DNA of 64,000 nt from assembly GCA_963383645.1 (NCBI GenBank), contig OY726567.1:69133575-69197574 (forward strand), given 5' to 3'. The DNA is from Muscardinus avellanarius. Its lineage: Eukaryota > Chordata > Mammalia > Rodentia > Gliridae. Below the pieces are notes generated by a model. It did not search any database and was not told where the DNA came from. It saw only the letters and a list, made by a program, of their open reading frames with translations. The stretch's first letter is position 1, and each line of letters begins with the position of its first letter. Both the position numbers and the translations under genes were made by a program. Of the stretch, positions 56,457-64,000 are shown in pieces.

Positions 56457-56640
56457 GTGGTACTGGGGTTCCTGGAAGCCCTTCTACCACTGGGCTACAC
56501 TCCCAGACCTATTTTATATATTTTTTTTAATTTGGAAACAGGGTCTCTTAAGCCAGCGAGGCTAGCTCTGAACCAGTGCGATCCTCCTGTCTTCGCTTCC
56601 CAAGTGCGGAGATTACAAGCGTGTGCCACTACACCCGGCA
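56393..56640 (-). repeat. Type 2 SINE with long T-run
   Basis: The duplication acagtaggtttct lies at 56380-56392 and 56641-56653. The SINE begins after a T-run of about 30 bases (A-tail on the other strand) and ends ccactacacccggc. Confidence 0.93.
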
Positions 56641-56686
56641 ACAGTAGGTTTCTCGTAAGCGTACCTCTTGTGTATTCCTAAGAGGA

Positions 56687-57665
56687 ATAGTTTCCAGGAG
56701 CCTAACAAAGGTCCCCGGGAACAGCCCCCCCCTCCAAACCATAACAGTTGAAACCGTAACACATAAGATATGGTGGAGTGCCTTGAAAGTAAGACACTGA
56801 GGTCTTTAATGCAGGGGTATACTGTGGATAGTAGGGACTGGCAGATTACCTCTGCCAATAAAATCTAGATACCCCAAAGTCTGCAATCAAAAACACTTAA
56901 AACTCTCCATCAGATACATCACTTGGGAAGAGATAATTCTTTAAAACTGGCTTCAAGGTTGTTTACTGGAAAACAGGTACAGAAAACTATGAGTCATATC
57001 ATACAGGAATGTGAAATTTGCCTTAGAATTAATCCAAAAAATAGCTTGTTAAGTCCACCAGGCAAGCAACCTAGAGGCACATATCCAGGTGAAGACTGGC
57101 AGCTTGATTTCACTCACATGCCAGGGGAAAAAAGGCACCGGGTAATGTTAGTGCTGGTCGGTACTTCTAGATCTTTTCTGACTGGGACACAGTCCTAGAT
57201 AACACACTATGGTACCCAATTGGCAGTGTATCAGCTAGTTTTAAGTAAACTCCAAACAGTGCCAGAGGGGAAAGGAGAACCTTTGTTTTGTTCAGGTGAC
57301 CTGGTACTAATCAAATAATCTAAAATCTTTATTCAAATTAACCCAAAGCCTATTTCAAGTCTTCACAGTACTAATTTCTGGATTCACATGACACAAAATA
57401 TACTAAATACATCCCACTTTTATATGTTTCAGCCTAAGTCAGCAAAGCAGGTTTTAACTTCTCATTTAATTGGTTTAGGCCTAACAAAACAGATCAAAAG
57501 ACAAAGCTTAATTTTTCCTAAGTCCAGGACAAGGACCCACGGTTACGGGAATAGTTTCCAGGAGCCTGACAGAGGTCCCCGGGAACAGTTCCCCCCAAAA
57601 CCATAACCGTAACACACGAGATATGGTGGAGTGTCTTGAAAGTAAGACACTGAGGTCTTTAAATG
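56687..57665 (+). mobile_element. ERV pol (integrase) remnant between two repeated blocks
   Basis: Integrase-like HHCC zinc domain: H at 56908 and 56920, C at 57010 and 57019. The start of the catalytic core follows, with EDWQLDFTHM near 57100. The frame stops at about 57198, so most of the catalytic core is lost. Blocks at about 56687-56820 and 57545-57665 are direct repeats (gaatagtttccaggagcct, ggtccccgggaacag, gaaagtaagacactgaggtc) and look like LTR parts. This is a dead retroviral fragment. Confidence 0.72.
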
Positions 57666-57930
57666 TACGTATTTTATATAAGATTTTTATTATCTCCTCT
57701 CTCCCTTCCTGCCTAGCCAATAGTTCTCTGTTCCCACCAGATGCAGATTTGCCAGTTATCTCTGCTGTGTTAGTCTTTTTTGTTAGCCTTCTTTGTCTAT
57801 CCTCATGGGAACAGATAGGTCTGATCAAAATGTATTACTTGATTAACAAAGTCAGAGGGCTATACAGAAGGAGCCTGCTTTGAGTAACAAAGTCAGAGGG
57901 CTGCAGGAAGAAACCCGCTTGTCTTTGGTT

Positions 57931-57973
<43 letters not shown>

Positions 57974-58700
57974 TTTTTGGTGGTACTGAGGGTGGAACCC
58001 AGGAGCTTTTCTACCTCCAGGCTATACTCCCAAACCTTTTTTTTTTTTTTTTTTGGTGGTACTGGGGGTGGAACCCAGAGGCTTTCTACCTCCGGGCTAT
58101 ACTCACAGACCTATTTTATACTTTATTTGGAAACAAGGTCTCACTAATTTGCTGAGAGCCTCACTAAGTAGCTGAGGCTGGCTTCGAACCTGTACGATCC
58201 TCCTGTCTCAGCCTCCCAAGCACTGAGATTACAAGGGTGCACCACCACACCGGGCTTGGTTTTTAGTTTTAAAGCATGCATTGTCTACCTATGTCCTTGG
58301 TGAGTCCATAGCCTTTCCCTATCTCTGTCTGCTAAAAAGTTGATTATGTTAAAACTTGTCTTACAATAAAGGAAAGAAAGACATGGGAATATAGTCTTTT
58401 GAGGTATGAAGGTTTGGGGCTATAACTGTTTTGTATAATTAATAATATTGGGTTAATATGGTTTGCCTGTTTTCTTTAACTTTAGCCTAAACTTTTGTGA
58501 AAATTCATATAATCTTAGTGTTCAGCTGGGCTAGCAGCCAACTCTTAGCTGACCCAGGGTCAATTCTGGCTGCAGCTCTTGGCTGACAGCTTAGAGTCAG
58601 AGAAAATTATTTTATTGTTCTGCCTAAGTATGAAAGCTTGTTCTTACTACCAATTAATACAGCTCTTATCAACAATCAATACAGGCTCAATCACCATCAA
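57600..58700. mobile_element. Old LTR-like element, copy 2
   Basis: It aligns in order with the element split over 8574-14160. A (TTTA)n run (about 57930-57977) and minus-strand SINEs (57978-58257, the first truncated) interrupt it. The left end overlaps the block repeated at 56687-56820. That links the element to the ERV beside it. Confidence 0.5.
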
Positions 58701-58795
58701 CTTGTACACGCGGTCACAATGAGCCACCTCTCATGGGGTGTGTGTCATCCCCTCACCCCAATACCCACATCCCTCATCCAGACACTTTTCAGCTG

Positions 58796-59188
58796 TCACC
58801 CTGGCAATCTCAGTACTTGGAAGGCTGAGACAGGATCACAGGTCCCAGGACAGCCTCAGAAAGTAGTAAGACTCTCATCTACCTAGTGAGATCCTATTTC
58901 AAAAATATAATTAAGTTGGGCATGGTGGCACACACTTGTAATCCCGGTATTTGGGAGGCTGTGACAGAAGGATTGCAGATTTGGATTGCAGGTTTGAAGC
59001 CAGCTTCAGCAGCTTAGTGAGGCTTTCAGTAACTTAGACACTGTTTCCAAATAAAATATAAAAAATAGGTTCCATCCCCAGTACCACTAAATAAATAAAT
59101 AATCAATTAATTAGGGGTATATCTCAGAGGTAGAGTGCCCCTGGGTTCAATTCCCAGCAACACACACACACACACGCACACACACACA
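58796..59188 (+). repeat. SINE pieces and (CA)n
   Basis: A B1 half lies at about 58796-58910, a further copy at 58914-59100, and an ID half to 59158, followed by a short CA tract. Confidence 0.78.
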
Positions 59189-59189
59189 G

Positions 59190-59450
59190 GCACCTATACC
59201 CCACACCCACATCAACATCCCTCCCATAAGCACCCTCATTTGACACACACCCACACACCTCGCAGCACCCCAAGCTCCTGACCTAGCACTCACACCCCTC
59301 ACCTCATACCCATACCCCTCATCTTGCACCCATGCCCTTCACACAGCCACCCACAACCCTCACCCTGTACCCGCAGCCCTGAGGGCAGCCCATGCCCCTC
59401 ACCTCCGACCTGTACCCCTCACAGGGCACCCACGCCCCTCAGGCGTTAGC
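59190..59450 (+). repeat. C-rich minisatellite-like tract
   Basis: Imperfect repeats of the type 'cacccacacccctcacct' / 'tacccctcatcttgcaccca' recur about every 20-25 bases. The G-poor strand is the plus strand. No fixed unit length is obvious by eye. Confidence 0.6.
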
Positions 59451-59949
59451 TAGCTAGCTAGACAGCAGATTGTGTGGGCTGGGAGGGACCAGAAGCCCAC
59501 CTGCAGAGCTTCACTCAGCCCCTCCCCTCCCTGTGGGAAATGGGCAAAGTCACTGAGGCCCAACCCGCAAGGGGCAATCCACCACCCCAAATGTATGAGG
59601 AGGGAGGAGGCCAGAGGAAATAAAACCCAACACATGGAAAACTCCACAAAGCTTTCCTTTTCCAGAAACAGAGTGCTCCAGATCCGTCTGACTCTAGAAC
59701 TAACCCCTTTGACCCAGGCCATTTTCAACCCCAGAGAACTGCATTCCCAACTATTTCCTCTGGACCATGATCCTTCCCCCCTTCCCCCAGGCCTTTCCCA
59801 TAAGGTGCCATCACTTCTCTAAATAAACCCTCCTGTATTCCCCTATTGGTGCTTTTTGGTTTTTTCCCCCTGTTCGAATGCTTTCAGGAGAAACAAAGGC
59901 TGGGAGGCTGAGAAATATTAAACGACTCAGTAACAAGAACACCCACACA

Positions 59950-60345
59950 CCTCACTACGCACGGCCCCGCCCCTGCACAGCTCCAGCCCCAGCCCCAGCC
60001 CAGCTCTACAAATGGCTGTCACAAAGGCAGGGCGGAGTCCCAAGGCCCCGCCTAGTAGCAGGATTGCGTCTACGGCCTCTCCGGCCCCGCGCGCTAGGCC
60101 TCCTGGAACTTGTAGTCCAGGAGCTGGGGGCAGCGATGCGGGGCATGCTGGGAGCCGCAGTCCGAACTATCGGCGCGCAGGCGCACTGGTCCCCGAGGGG
60201 GCGTCTCCGGAAGTGTCGGCCAGCGGCTAGGAAGAGGTGGGTTGGGGTGGAAGCTGAGCTCTGCTGGGCGGAGGCAGCGAATGCACAGCTGGCGGGAGGG
60301 AGACATGCGTGCAGAAGTCAGAAGCAGACTTGTGAGTACAGGCGA
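59950..60345 (+). promoter_or_regulatory. Second CpG-rich promoter with candidate exon 1
   Basis: CpG-dense and repeat-free. Motifs: aacttgtagtcc (60107-60118) and gcatgctgggagccgcagtc (60143-60162), both ZNF143/THAP11-like; an NRF1 site cgcgcaggcgca (60174-60185); and an ETS site ccggaagtg (60207-60215). A candidate splice donor gtgagt lies at 60332. The layout resembles the ZNF8 promoter. By human gene order the gene it serves could be ZSCAN22, whose coding exons would lie beyond 64000. That is inference. The 158-codon frame at 59878-60354 is not supported as coding. Confidence 0.65.
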
Positions 60346-60571
60346 GGACAGTAAGTGACGACTGATTGTTCGAAGTGTGGGATCAAAAGTGTGACTCACG
60401 GACTGAGAGAGAGAGGGACTAACCGATCCGAAGTGTGTGTCTGATAGATGGAGCTGTGTCTGACACGGCTTTGGGTGTTTGCATTTGGCTGACAGATTTT
60501 AGTCATCTGACATGTTGAGTGCCCGGCGAACTGATGAAGTGTGCTACTGACAGAAATGGTAGTTATTACAG

Positions 60572-60795
60572 GCGTGGTGGTTCAGTCTTGTAATCCCAGT
60601 ATTTGGGAGGCTGAGACAGGAGGATCACAGGTTCAAGGCCAGCCTCAGCTACTTGGTGAAGCCCTCTGCAACTTAGTAAGACCCTGTTTCAAAATAAAGA
60701 ATTTTTAAAAATCGGGCTGGGGGTGTAACTCGGAGATAGAATGCCCCTGGGTTTCATCCCCAGTACCGAAAAAAAAAAAAAAAAAAAAAAAGATG
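60572..60795 (+). repeat. Type 1 dimeric SINE
   Basis: 'acaggcgtggtggttcagtcttgtaatcccagtatttggg' leads to an ID half and a long A-tail. It lies just downstream of the second promoter, inside the presumed first intron. Confidence 0.9.
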
Positions 60796-61235
60796 GTACC
60801 GGAGCCAGCCGGCAAAAGTACGGGTTCCGAAGAGAGGAGTGAGGATGAAATAATATAACTCTAAGAATTAAATTCCAAATATTATTTATTCCTAACATGG
60901 AAGGATCGCCAGTCCACTCCCGGGTCGATATCTCTACTGGCTGATCTTGGGGTTTAGTCTCTTGTCGTATTTATAGTTTTTAGCTTTAGGTTACCCCAGA
61001 CGAGGAAGACAAGTCCAAAGTCCGGGCAGGTCAAACACTACCCTGGTGCAACACAAACAACACAAACCTAGTCTTAGCTCAGACAGAACAATAGTGTCAT
61101 TAGTTCTGAGAGAGTCTTAATTACTTTGAAACCTCCATGACCCCAAACCTTTTTGACTCTAGGTGGAAGGACAGTCAGAAGTATGCTTTTATTAAAGATA
61201 AGGGGAAGACCTTAATGGCTCCCCACAAGATGGTG
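60796..61235 (-). mobile_element. Possible LTR fragment
   Basis: 'ggagccagccggcaaaag...ttccgaagagaggagtgaggatgaaataatataac' followed by about 350 bases of non-SINE sequence looks like the end of an LTR in reverse orientation. The family is not recognised. The call is weak. Confidence 0.3.
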
Positions 61236-62730
61236 TGATTGGCTGTGTGTTATTTCAACTGTGACAGGTTCTTTATGTGGCTGGTTGAGATAATGACTAA
61301 GATTATAAATGACTGATGGAGATGCTGTGAGGGTCTGTGTTTATTTAACTGGTTTGGGGAGATACTGAGATAATATGTGAGCCTGGATATATTTGGGGTA
61401 TGGCTGACAGAATGTGCCACAGAGAGAGAGAAGAACTGTGTGGTTGCGATTTTTATCAGGAGGACTGAAATGTGGTTGATCCACAGAGAATTTACCAATT
61501 ATGTGACAGGATTTGTGCTTTGCTCCATCTGTCTGCACTGGTTACCCCGTGGGGCTTGTGGATATATCCTCCAGTGTGGACTGAAGTGTGGCGGGGGCTG
61601 TGAAGTCATCTGAGCAGACATTTACTGCACGTGTTCTGTGTTCCAGGCCTGTGCTGGATATTGTCATGGATCGCCTTCATAGCCATCTCTGAGGTAGGTA
61701 CCATTATCAGGCTGGGTACTAGCAAGGACTGGGCAATGAACCACCTTCAGCTGGTTAAGCAGCTGTAGACGGAGTGCCTCAACCTATTCTGAGATCAGCA
61801 CATCCAGGATGGCCCAAGGAGGCTCAGAGGAAGGTGTGTATGCATGTGTCTCAGAACTGTCACCAGGGATCTGCCCAGAACAGGTGTTACAGTACAGAGG
61901 AGAGGGAAGAAAGACCTGGGGCACTGTGGGAATAGGACTTGGCCTACTACTAGGCATCTGGGATGGTTCCCAGAGGTGGTAGCTAAGGTGAGGTCTGGAG
62001 ACCCAAGGGGAGTTGACCAGAGGCAGAGAGGGATTTAAGGATGGGAACAGCTGGGCCAAGGCGCAGCAAGAGGTCAAGTGAAAGCCGGCCATGGTGGCAC
62101 ACACTTGTAATCCCAGTACTTGGGAGATTGAGACAGGAGGATTGCAGGTTCACAGCCAGCCTCAGTACTTAGTGAGGCCCTCTGCAACTTAGTGAAACCT
62201 TGTTCCAAAGTAAAACATAAAATAGGGCTGGGTGTATAGCTCAAAGGTAAAATGCCCCTTGATTCAATCCCTAGTACCACAAAAAACCAAAAAGGTCCAA
62301 GTGAGCTCTACAGTGGCATTAAAGGGCTAGAACACAGCTTTGCCAGAGGTTGCAGACTGCCACTGAAAGGTTTCAGGATTGGGGTCTTCTTTAACCAACA
62401 TTCCTTTCTCCCTGTGCTCAAGGGCATGGATCTTTTTCAGGCTTCTTGAATCTCTGTCCAGGGTGACTTCCCTGAGCAAGGGTTGGTCCAGTCAGAGTGA
62501 GGGTTGACGCAGAAGGAAGCAGAAAGAGAAGAGCAGTAAACCTGTGAGGGGTCCAGGACCAAAGGGACAGGCGGGTCCTTGAAGGAACATCCGGTCAAAG
62601 CAGAGCTGGGGGTCTCCTAAGAGGGAGGGGTTACATTCCATTTGGCCTTTTTTTTCTTCTGACTATAAAAGAGGTTAACTGTGAAAAGTAGAGAATGTAG
62701 AAGAAAATGATAGTATAAAAGATCTTGACA
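61236..62730. other. Intronic/intergenic sequence, MIR-like piece and one SINE
   Basis: 'cagacatttactgcacgtgttctgtgttccaggcctgtgctgg' (61617-61660) is MIR-like. A dimeric SINE lies at 62083-62290. No gene is recognised in the rest. Confidence 0.5.
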
Positions 62731-63342
62731 AGCCGGGCATGGAGGCACTGTAATCCCAGTACTTGGGAGGCTAAGACAGGAGAATCATAGGTTCAAGACC
62801 AGCCTCAGCAATGTATCAAGACTCTCAGCCACTTAGAAAGACACTGTTTCAAAATTTAAAAAACTAGCACTAGGATCCTAGTACTTGGGAAGCTGAGACA
62901 GGAGGATCACAGGTTCAAAGCCAGCCTTGGCAACTTAGCAAGGCTCTCAGCAACCAAATGAAACCTTGTTTCCAAATAAGAAATAAAATAGGACTGGGGG
63001 GGGGTGTATCTCGGAGGTAAGAAAAATTGAGTGCAGCTCAGAGGTAGAGTGCCTCACTCACAGCTGATGGGAATAAAAAATGATATATCCACCTTAAAGG
63101 ACAGCCTGAAAGTTTACTTATAAAAAGTTAAGCAAGCAGCCAGGTGTGGTGGCGCATGCTTGTGATCCCAGCGCTTCGGAGGCTGAGACAGGAAGATTGC
63201 ACAGGTTTGAAGCCAGTGTCAGCTAGTGAGGCTATCAGCAACTTCGTGAGACCCTGTTTCCAAACAAAATATAAAATAGGTAAATAGGTCTGGGAGTGTA
63301 GCCTGAAGGTAGAAGGCCCCTGGGTTTCATCACCAGTAACAC

Positions 63343-63384
<42 letters not shown>

Positions 63385-63400
63385 GTTAAGTGTAAACCAA

Positions 63401-63442
<42 letters not shown>

Positions 63443-64000
63443 GTGTAAGCCAGGCATGGTGGTGCATGCATGTAATCCCAGCATTTGAGGGGCTGAGACA
63501 GGAGAATCAGGGTTCGCTGACAGCCTCAGCTACTTAGGCCCTTTGCAACTCAGTGAGACCCTGTTTCAAAATAAAGAATAAAAAATAGGCCTGGGGGTGT
63601 ACCTCGGAGGTAGAATGCACCTGGAGGATCACAGGTTTCAGGACAGCCTTAGAAATTTAGCGAGAACTTATTTCAAAATAAAAATAAGTAAGTCAGGTAT
63701 GGTGGTACATGCCTGTGATCCTAGTACTTGGGAGACCGAGACAAGAGGATTGCAGGTTCTAGACCAGCTGCAGCAACTTAGTGAGACTCTCAGCAACCTA
63801 GCAAGACCCTGTTTCAAAACAAAAAGTTAAAAAGGGCTGGAATATAGCTCAAAGGTAGGATGCCCCTGTGTTCAATCCTCAGTACCACAAAAAATAAGTA
63901 AAAAGGGCTTAGGCTATAGCTCAAAGGTAAAATGCCTCTGGGCTCAATCTCTAGTACTAACCCTACTCCTGTGTTATACCTAAGATAGTTGAAAACTTGC
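62730..64000 (+). repeat. SINE cluster with two (CA)n tracts
   Basis: Plus copies at about 62730-62860 (B1 half), 62865-63060, 63135-63345 (type 2), 63445-63620 and 63690-63960. CA microsatellites lie at 63342-63381 and 63402-63439, separated by a short word that may be a partial duplication. Confidence 0.82.

Noticed and set aside
59878..60354. 158-codon open frame as a new gene
   Set aside because: It lies in a GC-rich promoter, where long frames arise by chance, and shows no domain. Transcription factor motifs overlap it.

Overview
The window is vertebrate nuclear DNA, and the repeats point to a rodent of the squirrel-related type. Its commonest repeat is a dimeric SINE: a 7SL/B1-like left half joined to a tRNA-like (ID) right half of the form 'ctggggatgtagctcagaggtagaatgcccctgggttcaatccccagtacc'-type. 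That architecture (B1-dID/MEN-like) is known from Sciuridae and related families. I do not assign a genus. Most of the 64 kb is interspersed repeats: several dozen dimeric SINEs, LINE-1 (L1), ERV/LTR pieces, older mammal-wide repeats (MLT1, MIR, MER5A) and simple repeats.

One intact protein-coding gene is recognisable: ZNF8, + strand, four coding exons at 19289-19354, 24659-24785, 25053-25148 and 27150-28576. They join without a break into 571 codons: a short first exon, KRAB A, a KRAB-B-like exon, a linker, and a C2H2 array with seven canonical fingers and one degenerate finger. It starts in a CpG island (about 18840-19620) with ZNF143/THAP11-like, CCAAT, E2F-like and YY1-like motifs. About 16 kb downstream lies a broken KRAB-zinc-finger gene: pseudo-KRAB A at 45094-45217, KRAB B at 45472-45563, and a decayed linker exon at 48142-48521, with no finger array visible. 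A second CpG-rich promoter (about 59950-60345) carries NRF1, ETS and ZNF143-like motifs and a candidate first-exon donor. It probably serves the next zinc-finger gene in the cluster, outside the window (ZSCAN22 in the human order; inference).

Layout. 1-5613: L1, minus strand, cut by the window edge and by three SINEs. 5614-10997: SINE-rich DNA and an old LTR-like element. 10998-13933: chimeric L1, copy A, with an intact ORF1. 13934-18800: the rest of the LTR-like element, ERV/LTR remnants and SINEs. 18800-28996: ZNF8. 29000-45000: SINE clusters, MIR, MER5A, L1 ends and simple repeats. 45000-48600: KRAB-ZNF relic. 49700-58700: an L1 end and a broken class I ERV split by chimeric L1 copy B (52088-55004). 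58700-64000: minisatellite-like tract, second promoter, MIR-like and SINE sequence.

The most interesting structure is the pair of chimeric elements A and B. Each reads, on the minus strand, L1 5'UTR, ORF1, then a captured segment of an older L1 ORF2 in the opposite orientation, then an L1 3'UTR and A-tail. Both share the same internal joints, yet each has its own target-site duplication. That is what an ORF1-only, non-autonomous composite retrotransposon moved by L1 machinery would look like. A separate 452-bp element (35967-36418, perfect 17-bp duplication) also carries an L1 3' end on an unrelated body.
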